Assembly: GCA_050950205.1 (NCBI GenBank)
Contig: JBMNHF010000007.1
Coordinates: forward strand, 124,001-188,000
DNA from: WRAV01 sp050950205
Lineage (GTDB): Bacteria; Bacillota; Clostridia; Oscillospirales; Ruminococcaceae
Length of the DNA: 64,000 nucleotides
Direction: 5' to 3'
The notes beneath the pieces were generated by a model. That model did not search any database. It had not been told where the DNA came from and saw only the letters and a list, made by a program, of their open reading frames with translations. The translations under genes and the position numbers were made by a program. The stretch's first letter is position 1. Each line of letters begins with the position of its first letter. Shown piece by piece: positions 25,552 through 35,004 of this stretch.

Positions 25552-26172
25552 TCAGGGTTGCAATGCTCCCTGGCCTTGCCGGGTATTTAGGGTGGTTTCC
25601 AGAAGCCGGGCAAAGACTCTTAGCGCCTTGCCCCGATGGGAAACGGCATCTTTTTCCCTGTCGGAAAGCTCGCCCATGGTTCGCTCCCCCCGATAGAGGA
25701 TGGGGTCGTAGCCAAAGCCGTTGGTGCCCCGGGGCTGATAGCCGATGATGCCCTCGCAGTGCTCCTCCGCCTGCAGGATGGTGTCTTTGTCCAGCACACA
25801 GCAGATGGCGCAGGTAAAGCGGGCGGTGCGACGCTCCTCGGGCACTCCCTCCAGCTCTGCTACCAGAGCGGCCATTTTCTCGGCATATGATGTATTTTCC
25901 CCATGGTACCGGGCAGAATACACCCCCGGCTTCCCCCCCAAAGCATCGACGCAAAGACCGGAATCATCGGCCAGAGCTGGCTTTCCGGTGGCTTCAAAAA
26001 AGGCCTTTGCCTTGAGATAGGCGTTTTCGGCAAAGGTTGTTCCCGTTTCCTCCACCTCCAGCTCCACCCCCAACTCTTGGGGAGAGAGAACCTGTATTCC
26101 CAAAGGGGCAAGAATTCGGGCAAACTCCTCCAACTTGTGGGGATTTCCGGTAGCAGCCACCATCGAAATCAT
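25552..26172 (-). CDS. rdgB: XTP/dITP diphosphatase (RdgB/HAM1)
   Basis: A 206-residue nucleotide house-cleaning enzyme with ATGNPHKLEEFARIL, EETGTTFAENAYLKAKAF, ADDSGLCVDALGGKPGVYSA and the C-terminal FGYDPILYRG and SHRGKAL blocks. It removes ITP, dITP and XTP before incorporation. The ATG overlaps the ftsY stop by four bases, and GGGGGAGG lies seven bases upstream inside ftsY. Part of the plsX-rnc-smc-ftsY block. Confidence 0.95.
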   Translation of the reverse strand: MISMVAATGNPHKLEEFARILAPLGIQVLSPQELGVELEVEETGTTFAENAYLKAKAFFEATGKPALADDSGLCVDALGGKPGVYSARYHGENTSYAEKMAALVAELEGVPEERRTARFTCAICCVLDKDTILQAEEHCEGIIGYQPRGTNGFGYDPILYRGERTMGELSDREKDAVSHRGKALRVFARLLETTLNTRQGQGALQP

Positions 26173-27101
26173 TGGGATTCCTCCCCCGTTTCCACCGGTG
26201 CAAACATGGCGGCAGCAAACTGGGCCGGGTCAAAGGGGCGCAGGTCGTCGATGCCCTCTCCCACGCCGATGAATTTGATGGGGACCTGTACCTCCTCTTT
26301 GATGCCGATGACCACGCCTCCCTTGGCGGTGCCGTCCAGCTTGGTGAGGACTACTCCCGTCAGGCCGGTGGCCTCCTTAAACTGCTTGGCCTGATTGAGG
26401 GCATTCTGTCCGGTGGTGGCATCCAACACCAGCAGTACCTCCACGTCAGCCCCCGGCAGTTCCCGGTCGATCACTCGGCGAATTTTGGCCAGCTCATCCA
26501 TCAAATGCTTTTTGTTGTGAAGGCGGCCCGCTGTATCGCAGATGATGACATCCCGCCCCCGGGCCTTGCCGGCCTGCAGAGAATCAAACACCACCGCCGC
26601 AGGGTCGGAGCCCTCGCTCTGCTTGACGATTTCCACATCGGCTCGCTGGGCCCAGATTTCCAGCTGCTGAATGGCGGCAGCCCGGAAGGTGTCGGCGGCA
26701 CAGAGCAGCACGCTTTTTCCCTGTTGTTTTAGCAGCAGGGAAAGCTTGCCAATGGTGGTGGTTTTGCCCACCCCGTTTACGCCGATCACCAAAATGACGG
26801 CAGGGCTGGTGTCCAGCTTGAGGGCGCAGTCTCCTGCCAGCATATCAGCTACAATATCGGCCAGCATCTCCTTGAGCTGGGCCGGGTCGGTGGCTCCGGT
26901 GCGTTTGATTTCCTCCCGCAGCTTCTGGATGATCCGGGAGGCAGTTACGGCACCCACGTCGGCCAAAATCAGGCTTTCCTCCAGCTCATCCATCAAGTCA
27001 TCGTCGATGGCGGTAAAGGAGTTGACGATTAAATCCATCTGCTGGGAAAAACTCTCTCTTGTCTTTTTCAGCCCTTGGCTGATTTTTGAAAAAAAGCCCA
27101 C
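26169..27101 (-). CDS. ftsY: Signal recognition particle receptor FtsY
   Basis: A 310-residue SRP GTPase: N domain (residues 1-90), then G domain with GVNGVGKTTTIGKLS, LLCAADTFRAAAIQQLE, VIICDTAGRLHNKKHLMDEL, LVLDATTGQNALNQAKQF and LTKLDGTAKGGVVIG. It lacks the long acidic A domain of E. coli FtsY, as is usual in Firmicutes. It docks ribosome-SRP complexes at the membrane. The GTG start is seven bases after GGAGG; the TTG two codons upstream touches that site. Confidence 0.96.
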   Translation of the reverse strand: MGFFSKISQGLKKTRESFSQQMDLIVNSFTAIDDDLMDELEESLILADVGAVTASRIIQKLREEIKRTGATDPAQLKEMLADIVADMLAGDCALKLDTSPAVILVIGVNGVGKTTTIGKLSLLLKQQGKSVLLCAADTFRAAAIQQLEIWAQRADVEIVKQSEGSDPAAVVFDSLQAGKARGRDVIICDTAGRLHNKKHLMDELAKIRRVIDRELPGADVEVLLVLDATTGQNALNQAKQFKEATGLTGVVLTKLDGTAKGGVVIGIKEEVQVPIKFIGVGEGIDDLRPFDPAQFAAAMFAPVETGEESQ

Positions 27102-27167
27102 TGTCAAACCTCCGGGAAATAGTTTATTGATACAGGATCCGCATACCTGTAAAAGAACAGAAAAAAG

Positions 27168-30100
27168 CTAGGAAATACCCAAGGTTGCCTCCACTTCTTC
27201 CACTTCCAGCTCCAGCAGCTTGGAGACACCCTCCTCCTGCATGGTCACCCCATAGAGGACGTCGGCTTCTTCCATGGTGCCCCGCCGGTGGGTAATGGCA
27301 ATAAACTGGGTGCTGGCCGACATGCGGCGAAGATAGTTTGCAAACTTTACCACATTGACATCGTCCAAAGCGGCCTCAATCTCGTCCAGCACACAGAAGG
27401 GGGAGGGCCGCACCTTGAGGATGGCAAAGTAGATGGCAATGGCCACAAAGGCCTGCTCTCCGCCGGACAGCAGGGAGAGATTTTTGATGATTTTGCCGGG
27501 AGGCTGTACATAAATTTCTACCCCCGATTCCAGCACGTCCTCTTCTTCGGTCAGGGTCAGCTCGGCTTTTCCACCGCCAAACAGCTCCACAAAAATTTGG
27601 GAAAAATGGTGGGACACCCTTTGGAAGGTATCGGTAAAGAGGGTGCGCATCTCCTGGGTGAGATCGCTGATCAGCTCCAAAAGCTGCTTTTTGGATTGCT
27701 CCACATCCGCCACCTGCCGGGAGAGGAACTCGTATCGCTCCCCCACCTGCCGATATTCCTCGATGGCGGCCACGTTCACGGAACCCAGTGCCTTAATTTT
27801 GCTACGCAGCTCCGACAGGCGGCGCTGGGCCCTTTCCTTGCTGGGCAGTTCCACCACCAGCTCCATAGCCTGGGTGCGGGTCAGCTCATACTCGTTCCAC
27901 AGCTTGGAGATAATGGCGTCATAATCGCTTTGCAGAGAGTGCTGCCTGGCCTCCAGAGCGGTCAGCTCCCGGCCCACCTCCTCCTTTTGCGCCGCCGTTG
28001 CCCGGTCGGCTGCATGGAGTGCGGTAATCTGTTTTTCCATTTCGTTGCGCTGAACAATTAAGGCGGAGATTTTCTCCTCCAGCTGGGCTTTTTCCAGAGC
28101 TTCCCGCTCCATTCGGTTGCCCAGCTCTTGGATTTTGGCAAGAATCTCCCGGTTTTCCCGCTCCAGAGCTTCCTTTCTGGATGCCAGCTCTTGGGCTCGA
28201 AGCCCTGCGTTTTCCAAGGTGCTGTGGGCCTGTTCCAGCTCCTGAGCCAGCAACTGGGTGTCCTTTTCCGCGGTCAGCCGGAGCATTCGCTGCTCTGCCA
28301 GAGCGTCGGCGGCAGCCTGTGCGCCCACCGCCAGCATCTCCTGCCGGCTGCGCACCGAATTCACCTGCTCTTCCAAGGAAGAAAGCTGTTGTTCCAGCTC
28401 TTCCACCAGCCGCTCGGCGGTGACCTCCTCATCCCGCAGGTTTTCCAGCCGGGTGGTGAGGGTTTCCACCTCCTGTCGGGCCAATATCCGGTTTTGCCTG
28501 GCGCTTTCCAAATTCTTGCGCAGCTGCTCTGTCGTTGCCTGCAGCCGCACCATTTCCTCCTGAGCGGTTTTGATCTCCCCGTCGATGCCGCTGATGGCGG
28601 CCTCGACGGCGGAAAGCTCCTCGGTGAGGGATTTGCGGGCCGGTTCCAGCTCCACAGCCTGTTTTTCCAGCTCCTGTGCCCTTTTCTGCAACCTTTCAAT
28701 TTCTCTTCTGCGCCCAAGAGCACCGGTTCCCCGGGCGGAGGAGCCGCCGGTAAAGGAACCTCCGGCATTGATAACCTGCCCGTCCAGGGTGACAACCCGC
28801 AGAGAGTAGCCTCCGGCCTTGGCAATTTGGTTGGCGCAGTCCAGATCTTCGGCCACACACACCCGGCCCAGAAGCTGCTCCACCACCTTTTGCAACCGGG
28901 GTTCCGCCTGCACCAGATCGGAGGCGATGCCAATGTATCCCTCCTGCTGCTCCATGGCAGAAACATTGGGGGAGCGGCTTCCCTTTACGGTGTTGAGGGG
29001 CAAAAAGGTGGCTCTGCCCGCCTTTGCGCTCTGGAGCATCCCTATCGCCCGCTTGGCGATTCGGTCATCCTCCACCACAATGTTCTGCATGGCGGCTCCC
29101 AAAGCGGTTTCGATGGCGAGGGTATACTCGTCCTTGGTGGAGAGGAGGGTGCTGACCGGGCCAATGATGCCGCCGATGGCCCCCTTTTCCGCCTGGCCGA
29201 GTATGTATTTGACACTTCCGGCAAAGCCTTCCATGCTCTTTTCCATATCCTCCAGCAGCTTTGCCCGGCGACGGGCATCCTGTGCCTTGTGTTGCAGGTC
29301 TTGGATGTTGTCCAAAAGCTCCTGTAAGGATTTTTTGCGGCTTTCCCCTTTGAGCTGGTAGCCTCGTTTGGAGTTTTCCAGCCCCTGAATTTTTTCTTCT
29401 TCCTCAGCTCTTTGGGCATTGCACTCGGCAATGGCCTCTTCCAGCTCCGTCACCGCCTTGTCGTAGGCGCCGCTGCTTTGGCGCAGAGCGTCCAGCCGGG
29501 CGGTGCTCTCCGCCAGCACAGTGCCGGAGGAAGCTAAAAACAGCTTTGCCTCTTGCAGGGCCTGTTGCACCGAATCCCGGCGGACCTGCAAAGCCTCCAG
29601 CTCCTGATGGACCTTGGCCACCTGTTCCCGCTGCTGCACAAGGCGCTCCTCGGCGGCTTCCAGCTTGGAGGAAAGAGCCGCCAGTTCCTTTTTGGCCTCT
29701 TCCAGCTCCTGCTCCTTTTCCCGAACCCGGGCTTTGAGGGCATCGCTGCCCAGCCCGGAGGCGGCCAATTCCTCTTCCACCCCGGCAATGCTCTGCCGAT
29801 TGTGGTGAATGTCGTTTTGCAGCACCGCCACCTGCGCCTGATGAGCAGCAATCTGCTCTTCCATTGCCTTGACGGCAGCCCGTTTTTCCTCCACCTCGGA
29901 CCCTAAGCTCTGAACCTTGAGGTAAGCAGCTTCGATTTCCCGCTGATGCTCTTCGCTTTCCCGTTCCAAAGCCTCGTACCGATTTTTGGCCAGATAGAGT
30001 TTGTCTTCCTGAGCGGCAAGCTGCTCCTTGAGATGGTCCAGACCCTGCATCCACAAGGAAATTTCCAGACTCTTTTTTTCCTCGCTATAGGCAAGAAATT

Positions 30101-30740
30101 CCTTTGCCTTGTCGCTCTGCTCCTTGAGGGAGCCCACCCGGTCTTCCAGCTCTACGAGAATATCCCGCAGGCGAACGAGATTTTCCTCTGCCTGCGCCAG
30201 ACGGCGCTCTGCTTCCTCTTTGCGGTAACGGAATTTGGAGATGCCGGCTGCCTCTTCAAAAATCTCCCGCCGTTGGGTGGCCTTGGCGGACACGATTTCG
30301 CTGATTTTTCCCTGCCCGATGATGGAGTAGCCATCCCGCCCAAGGCCTGTGTCCATAAACAGCTGGTGAACATCCTTCAGCCGTACCATGGTGCCGCCGA
30401 TGCGGTATTCGCTCTCTCCCGAGCGGTAAAGCCGGCGGGAGACGGTCAGCTCCTCCGGCTGTCCCGACAGCTGTTGGTCGGAATTGTCGATGACCAGTTG
30501 CACATGGGCATAGCCCACCGGTTTTCGGCTTTGGGTTCCCCCAAAGATGACATCCTCCATTTTGCCGCCCCGCAAGGTTTTGCTGCTCTGCTCCCCAAGC
30601 ACCCAACGCACCGCATCGGCAATGTTGCTCTTGCCACTGCCGTTAGGCCCAACCACTGCGGTAATGGGACGTTCAAAGGTCAGCTCGGTTTTGTCGGGAA
30701 AGGACTTGAAGCCCTGAATTTCCAGCTTGCGCAGGCGCAA
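27168..30740 (-). CDS. smc: Chromosome segregation protein SMC
   Basis: An 1190-residue SMC ATPase: N-terminal head with KLEIQGFKSFPDKTEL and Walker A GPNGSGKSNIADA; two long coiled coils (about 165-500 and 670-1020); a hinge between them (GIIGPVSTL, GGSFTGGS); and a C-terminal head with signature LSLLSGGEQAFVAIA and Walker B CVLDEIEAALDDVN. It condenses and segregates the chromosome with ScpAB. The start is TTG, eight bases after AGGAGG; the next residues (RLRKLEIQGF) fit the family. Length is standard. Confidence 0.96.
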   Translation of the reverse strand: MRLRKLEIQGFKSFPDKTELTFERPITAVVGPNGSGKSNIADAVRWVLGEQSSKTLRGGKMEDVIFGGTQSRKPVGYAHVQLVIDNSDQQLSGQPEELTVSRRLYRSGESEYRIGGTMVRLKDVHQLFMDTGLGRDGYSIIGQGKISEIVSAKATQRREIFEEAAGISKFRYRKEEAERRLAQAEENLVRLRDILVELEDRVGSLKEQSDKAKEFLAYSEEKKSLEISLWMQGLDHLKEQLAAQEDKLYLAKNRYEALERESEEHQREIEAAYLKVQSLGSEVEEKRAAVKAMEEQIAAHQAQVAVLQNDIHHNRQSIAGVEEELAASGLGSDALKARVREKEQELEEAKKELAALSSKLEAAEERLVQQREQVAKVHQELEALQVRRDSVQQALQEAKLFLASSGTVLAESTARLDALRQSSGAYDKAVTELEEAIAECNAQRAEEEEKIQGLENSKRGYQLKGESRKKSLQELLDNIQDLQHKAQDARRRAKLLEDMEKSMEGFAGSVKYILGQAEKGAIGGIIGPVSTLLSTKDEYTLAIETALGAAMQNIVVEDDRIAKRAIGMLQSAKAGRATFLPLNTVKGSRSPNVSAMEQQEGYIGIASDLVQAEPRLQKVVEQLLGRVCVAEDLDCANQIAKAGGYSLRVVTLDGQVINAGGSFTGGSSARGTGALGRRREIERLQKRAQELEKQAVELEPARKSLTEELSAVEAAISGIDGEIKTAQEEMVRLQATTEQLRKNLESARQNRILARQEVETLTTRLENLRDEEVTAERLVEELEQQLSSLEEQVNSVRSRQEMLAVGAQAAADALAEQRMLRLTAEKDTQLLAQELEQAHSTLENAGLRAQELASRKEALERENREILAKIQELGNRMEREALEKAQLEEKISALIVQRNEMEKQITALHAADRATAAQKEEVGRELTALEARQHSLQSDYDAIISKLWNEYELTRTQAMELVVELPSKERAQRRLSELRSKIKALGSVNVAAIEEYRQVGERYEFLSRQVADVEQSKKQLLELISDLTQEMRTLFTDTFQRVSHHFSQIFVELFGGGKAELTLTEEEDVLESGVEIYVQPPGKIIKNLSLLSGGEQAFVAIAIYFAILKVRPSPFCVLDEIEAALDDVNVVKFANYLRRMSASTQFIAITHRRGTMEEADVLYGVTMQEEGVSKLLELEVEEVEATLGIS

Positions 30741-30881
30741 CGGCGTTTCCTCCTATCCATGATTGAGTGTATGGCGGCGGGCAAAGCGGGCAATGCCCCT
30801 CTGCCCTGTTTGGAGTCGTCCTGCCCACAGGAATGGCTCCGAGCATCGGAATCATTCCCATTGGCAGGCTTTTTATGGCTG

Positions 30882-31880
30882 CTAACACTCCACCCGCAGC
30901 TGCAGCGGTTGGAGAAGCGCATCGGTTCGGATGGCGCACCGGTAGCCCAATGCTTCCAGATACCGCAAATTGCGGCGGTTTTGCCCCGCCATCTTGCTCT
31001 GACTGCCGGGGGCCACATACAAGGTAATCGCTCCCGGAGCCGCTTTTTGATTGGCAAGCTGTTTCATGGCGGCATCCAGCAGAATTTTGCCCTCGCAGAG
31101 TTCCCGCAAAGCGGGGTGATAGGGCCCGGCCACCAGACGCTCCCGCAGTCCCGCCTCATGGTGCAGCCCCAGCCGTATGACCAAAATGTTCTGCTCCTCA
31201 AAATAGAGCAGCAGGTGGGCACAAAGCTCCACCGTTTCCTCCAGGGTGGGGGGGCGGTACTTTCCTTCCCGGTAAAGCCGGGCAAGCTCTGTCCCCTCCA
31301 GAGTCAAAGCGGGGTAGATCCGCATGGTATCCGGCCCAAGAGCGGCCAAACGCCGGGCGGTTTTAAGTGAGCCCTCCTTGGAATCACCGGGCAGTCCTGT
31401 CATCATCTGAAGCCCCAGGGAAAAGCCTGCCGCCTTGATGAGGTGGGCGGCCCGTTCCACATCCAAGGCGGTGTGGCCGCGCTGCGCCAAAGCCAGCACT
31501 TGATCGTCCATGCTCTGGGCTCCGAGCTCAATGGCGGTGACTCCAAACTCTCTCAACTCCGCCAGAATTTCCCCGTTTATGGCATCCGGGCGGGTGGAAA
31601 GGCGAATCCCCCCAAAGTGGGGGCGATATGGCTGAACCACCTGCAACAACGCGCGGCGGTACTCTGAATCAATGGCGGTAAAGCTTCCGCCAAAAAAGGC
31701 AATTTCCCCTTGGCTGGCCCTTTGGCCCATCTGCTTTAGCGCCCGGTCCAGAATCTGCGCCACCTCTTGGGGGGTGGGAGCCTCCTGCCGGCCGGAAATG
31801 GCGCGCTGGTCGCAAAAGGTGCAGGTGTGAGGACAGCCCTTGTGGGGGATAAAGATGGCGATGTTGGCGTGGGTTTTCAA
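30882..31880 (-). CDS. Elp3-like radical SAM protein without acetyltransferase domain
   Basis: A 332-residue radical SAM enzyme. The cluster motif is CPHTCTFCDQR (CxxxCxxC within FIPHKGCPHTCTFC), followed by EIAFFGGSFTAIDSEYRR, GIRLSTRPDAING, ELGAQSMDDQVL and GLQMMTGLPGDS. This is the radical SAM half of the Elp3 family; the GNAT acetyltransferase domain of true Elp3 is absent. The reaction is unknown. The TTG start overlaps the rnc stop (TTGA), and GGAG lies 11 bases upstream. The gene sits between rnc and smc, an insertion relative to Bacillus, and 141 bases before smc. Confidence 0.85.
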   Translation of the reverse strand: MKTHANIAIFIPHKGCPHTCTFCDQRAISGRQEAPTPQEVAQILDRALKQMGQRASQGEIAFFGGSFTAIDSEYRRALLQVVQPYRPHFGGIRLSTRPDAINGEILAELREFGVTAIELGAQSMDDQVLALAQRGHTALDVERAAHLIKAAGFSLGLQMMTGLPGDSKEGSLKTARRLAALGPDTMRIYPALTLEGTELARLYREGKYRPPTLEETVELCAHLLLYFEEQNILVIRLGLHHEAGLRERLVAGPYHPALRELCEGKILLDAAMKQLANQKAAPGAITLYVAPGSQSKMAGQNRRNLRYLEALGYRCAIRTDALLQPLQLRVEC

Positions 31881-32554
31881 TGTCCCATCAGCTCCAAAGC
31901 TTCCTTGGCGGCGGCCTGTTCGGCAGCTTTTTTGCTGCGCCCCTCCCCTGTGCCAATGATGTTGGAGTTGAGCAGCACCTCCACCACAAACCGTTTGTCG
32001 TGGTCGGGGCCGGTTTCCTCCACCAGTCGGTAGGACAGCAGCTCTCCGGGGTTTTTCTGCACAATCTCCTGCAGTTGGGTTTTGTAATCGGTAAACCCTT
32101 GATCCGGCTCCCCTTGCAGAGAGCGCTCCACAAAGGGCAGAATAAAGCTTTGGGCTTGTTCGATGCCCCCATCCAGGTAGATGGCGGCAATGAGGGCTTC
32201 AAAGGCGTCGGCCAGTACCGAGGCCCGATCCCGTCCTCCGGTGATCTCCTCCCCTTTTCCCAGAAGAAGGTGTTCGCCCAGGCCGATTTCTCGGGCAAAA
32301 CCGCAAAGGCTTTTTTCACAGACCAAGGATGCCCGCAGGCGGGTCAAATCCCCTTCTGCCATGTGAAAGCGCTGAAAGAGATAGTCGCTGACCACAATGG
32401 AGAGAACGGCATCCCCCAAAAATTCCAGCCGCTCATTGTTTTCTGCGCTTCTTGTCTCGTTGGCATAGGAGGAGTGGGTCAAAGCCAGCTGCAGGTTCTC
32501 TTTGTCCTGAAAGGAATAGTGAATCTTCTTTTCCAAAGTGGTTATATCACTCAT
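31877..32554 (-). CDS. rnc: Ribonuclease III
   Basis: A 225-residue enzyme with the catalytic signature NERLEFLGDAVLSIVVSDYL, the second acidic site ADAFEALIAAIYLDGG, and a C-terminal double-stranded RNA-binding domain (about 155-225) ending GRSKKAAEQAAAKEALE. It processes rRNA precursors and other duplex RNAs. It overlaps the plsX end by eight bases. The only good ribosome site (GGAGGGGG) lies about 14 bases before the ATG, a long spacing. Confidence 0.96.
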   Translation of the reverse strand: MSDITTLEKKIHYSFQDKENLQLALTHSSYANETRSAENNERLEFLGDAVLSIVVSDYLFQRFHMAEGDLTRLRASLVCEKSLCGFAREIGLGEHLLLGKGEEITGGRDRASVLADAFEALIAAIYLDGGIEQAQSFILPFVERSLQGEPDQGFTDYKTQLQEIVQKNPGELLSYRLVEETGPDHDKRFVVEVLLNSNIIGTGEGRSKKAAEQAAAKEALELMGH

Positions 32555-33581
32555 CCGCTTCTTTGCGTCCCCCCTCCTGAGCCTTCAGGGCGGCCAACCC
32601 TTCCGCAATGGTGTCGATCATTTGATTTTCCACCATCAGCTTGGCCTGACGAATGGCATTTTTAAAGGCCTTGTCGTTGGAGCTTCCGTGGGCTTTGATC
32701 ACCGGCTTGGTGATACCCAGCAGCGGAGCGCCTCCGTGCTCGGTGTAATCCATCTGCTTGCGAAAATCTTCCAGGCCGCCTTTTACCAGAAGAGCAGCCA
32801 GCTTGGTGCTTAGGTTTTTAAAGAGAATCTTCTTCAGCTCTGCCGACATCCACTTGCCCATCCCCTCGGTGAGCTTGAGGATGACATTGCCGGTAAAGCC
32901 ATCGCAAACAGCCACATCGCAGCCGCCCAGAGGAAGCTCCCGCGCCTCTACATTGCCGATAAAGTGGATGGGAGAAGCTTGGAGCAGCTTGCCTGCCTCC
33001 ATTTGAAGCTCTGTCCCCTTGTTTTCTTCGGTGCCGATGTTGATCAGCCCCACCCGTGGGTTTTGGATGTCCAGCACCTTGCTCATGTAGGCGCTGCCCA
33101 TAATGCCAAACTGCTGGAGCATCTCGGGGCGGCATTCGGCATTGGCGCCGGAGTCAATCAGCAGATAGGGGCGCTCCATGGTGGGAATCAAGGTGGCAAT
33201 GGCCGCCCGCTTAATCCCCTTCAGCCGCTTGACCAAAAGGGATGCACCTACCACCACCGCACCGGTGTTCCCGGCGGTGACAAAGGCGTCCCCTCGTCCC
33301 TCGGCCAGCAGCTTAAGCCCCACTGCCATGGAGCTGTTGGCGTAGTTGCTTAAAATCTCGGTGGGATCCACATCCATAGGCAGGGCCTGAGCAGCAGGGG
33401 CAATTTTGATCCCCTCCAGATTGGCAAGGGGAATGCCGCTTTGTTCCGCAGCATTTAAAATGTCGTCCTCCCGGCCGCAAAGGGTGACCTGCACACCGTA
33501 CTCCCTCACCGCCATGGCTGCGCCTTTAATTACTTCCAGCGGGGCATTGTCTCCGCCATGAGCATCGAGAATGATATTCAT
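32547..33581 (-). CDS. plsX: Phosphate acyltransferase PlsX
   Basis: A 344-residue protein with NIILDAHGGDNAPLEVIKG at the start, GNTGAVVVGASLLVKRLKG and ALLIDSGANAE-type text (YLLIDSGANAECRP), and CDGFTGNVILKLTEGMGKW. PlsX makes acyl-phosphate from acyl-ACP for phospholipid synthesis. AAGGTGGG lies six bases before the ATG. The acpP gene that often separates plsX from rnc is missing here. I found no FapR-like palindrome in the 112-base leader. Confidence 0.96.
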   Translation of the reverse strand: MNIILDAHGGDNAPLEVIKGAAMAVREYGVQVTLCGREDDILNAAEQSGIPLANLEGIKIAPAAQALPMDVDPTEILSNYANSSMAVGLKLLAEGRGDAFVTAGNTGAVVVGASLLVKRLKGIKRAAIATLIPTMERPYLLIDSGANAECRPEMLQQFGIMGSAYMSKVLDIQNPRVGLINIGTEENKGTELQMEAGKLLQASPIHFIGNVEARELPLGGCDVAVCDGFTGNVILKLTEGMGKWMSAELKKILFKNLSTKLAALLVKGGLEDFRKQMDYTEHGGAPLLGITKPVIKAHGSSNDKAFKNAIRQAKLMVENQMIDTIAEGLAALKAQEGGRKEADE

Positions 33582-33693
33582 GAAAATCCCACCTTCGATA
33601 GTTTGTAATTCGTCAATGTTTTAAAATTGGCTATGGGTAAAGCTGTCGTGGTTCGCTAAGGTTTGGTGCCGGGCCCGGAGAAGCGATGTAGGG

Positions 33694-35004
33694 CTACTCC
33701 TTCAGGGCTTTTTGCAGAGCCTCCAGTGCCCGCCTGGACAGGGCCTCATACCGCTCTGGCTTGTCCTTAATGCGCTGGGGCAGCGGCGGCAACAGGCCCA
33801 TATTGGCCCCCATGGGCTGAAAATCCACCACTTCCACATTGCTGATATACCGAGAAAGGGCCCCCAGCATGGTTTGTGGCGAAAGCTGGAGCAGGGGTCT
33901 GCTTTCCAGACGGCGGATCAGCTGCTCGGCGGCCAACAGGCCGGAGGCCGCGCTTTCCATATACCCTTCCACCCCGGTGATCTGTCCGGCAAACACGGTG
34001 AGAGGGTCGGAGCGCAGGGCAAAGGTTTCGTCCAGCAGCCGAGGGGAATCCAAAAAGGTGTTGCGGTGCATCACCCCGTACCGGACAAACTCCGCCTGCT
34101 CCAGCCCCGGAATCATGGAAAACACCCGCTTTTGCTCCGGGAATTTCAAGTTGGTTTGGAACCCCACCAAATTGTAAAGGGTTGCTCCCAAATTTTCCTG
34201 CCGAAGCTGCACCAGTGCCCAGGGACGTTTTCCCGTGCGGGGATCGGTAAAGCCCACCGGCTTGAGGGGGCCAAAGCGCAGGGCATCCTTCCCCCGTTTT
34301 GCCAAGGCTTCCACCGGCATACAGCCCTCGTAAACTTTAAACTCCTGGCGCTCAAACTCCTTTTGCTCCACGCTTTCAGCGGAAATAAGAGCCTGATAAA
34401 AGCGGTCATACTCCTCCTGATTCATGGGGCAGTTGAGGTAGTCCGCCCCGCCCCGACCATACCGGGCACCGGCAAAGACAATGCTCCGGTCGATGGAATC
34501 GGCGGTGACAATGGGGCTGGCAGCGTCAAAAAAGCTGAGGTATCCCTGTCCCAACCGCTGTTGGATGGCCTGAGAAAGACCTTGGGAGGTAAGGGGGCCG
34601 GTGGCAATCACCACAGGGCCTTGGGGGATCTGGGTAACCTCCTGTCCAACCAGGCGGATGTTAGGATGACTTGTAATCTTTTCGGTCACCAAGCGGGAAA
34701 ATTGGTCCCGGTCCACCGCCAGGGCTCCTCCGGCGGGAACGGCGCAATCGGCAGCCACTTCCAGTAGCAAAGAACCCAGCAGGCGCATTTCCGCTTTGAG
34801 AAGTCCTGCGGCGGTAGAGAGCCGGTCTGCTTTCAGGGAATTGGAGCAGACCAGCTCGGCCAGATCATCGCTTTGGTGAGCAGGGGATTTGCGTTGGGGC
34901 TTCATCTCATACAGCTCCACCGGAAAGCCGGCCCCAGCCAGCTTCCAAGCTGCTTCGCAACCGGCAAGGCCTCCCCCCACCACTTGGATGATGGGCTTAT
35001 TCAT
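33694..35004 (-). CDS. trmFO: Folate/FAD-dependent tRNA methyltransferase TrmFO
   Basis: A 436-residue flavoprotein with the dinucleotide-binding start IQVVGGGLAGCEAAWKLA, LAELVCSNSLKADRLSTAAG, GALAVDRDQFSRLVTE, and the C-terminal NMGLLPPLPQRIKDK. It methylates U54 of tRNA using methylenetetrahydrofolate. The start MNKPIIQ was chosen because the family begins here, and AAGGA lies five bases upstream inside topA, which it overlaps by eight bases. The dprA-topA-trmFO order matches Bacillus. Confidence 0.95.
   Translation of the reverse strand: MNKPIIQVVGGGLAGCEAAWKLAGAGFPVELYEMKPQRKSPAHQSDDLAELVCSNSLKADRLSTAAGLLKAEMRLLGSLLLEVAADCAVPAGGALAVDRDQFSRLVTEKITSHPNIRLVGQEVTQIPQGPVVIATGPLTSQGLSQAIQQRLGQGYLSFFDAASPIVTADSIDRSIVFAGARYGRGGADYLNCPMNQEEYDRFYQALISAESVEQKEFERQEFKVYEGCMPVEALAKRGKDALRFGPLKPVGFTDPRTGKRPWALVQLRQENLGATLYNLVGFQTNLKFPEQKRVFSMIPGLEQAEFVRYGVMHRNTFLDSPRLLDETFALRSDPLTVFAGQITGVEGYMESAASGLLAAEQLIRRLESRPLLQLSPQTMLGALSRYISNVEVVDFQPMGANMGLLPPLPQRIKDKPERYEALSRRALEALQKALKE

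Noticed and set aside
33582..33693. FapR operator before plsX
   Set aside because: No TTAGTA-type palindrome is present in the leader.
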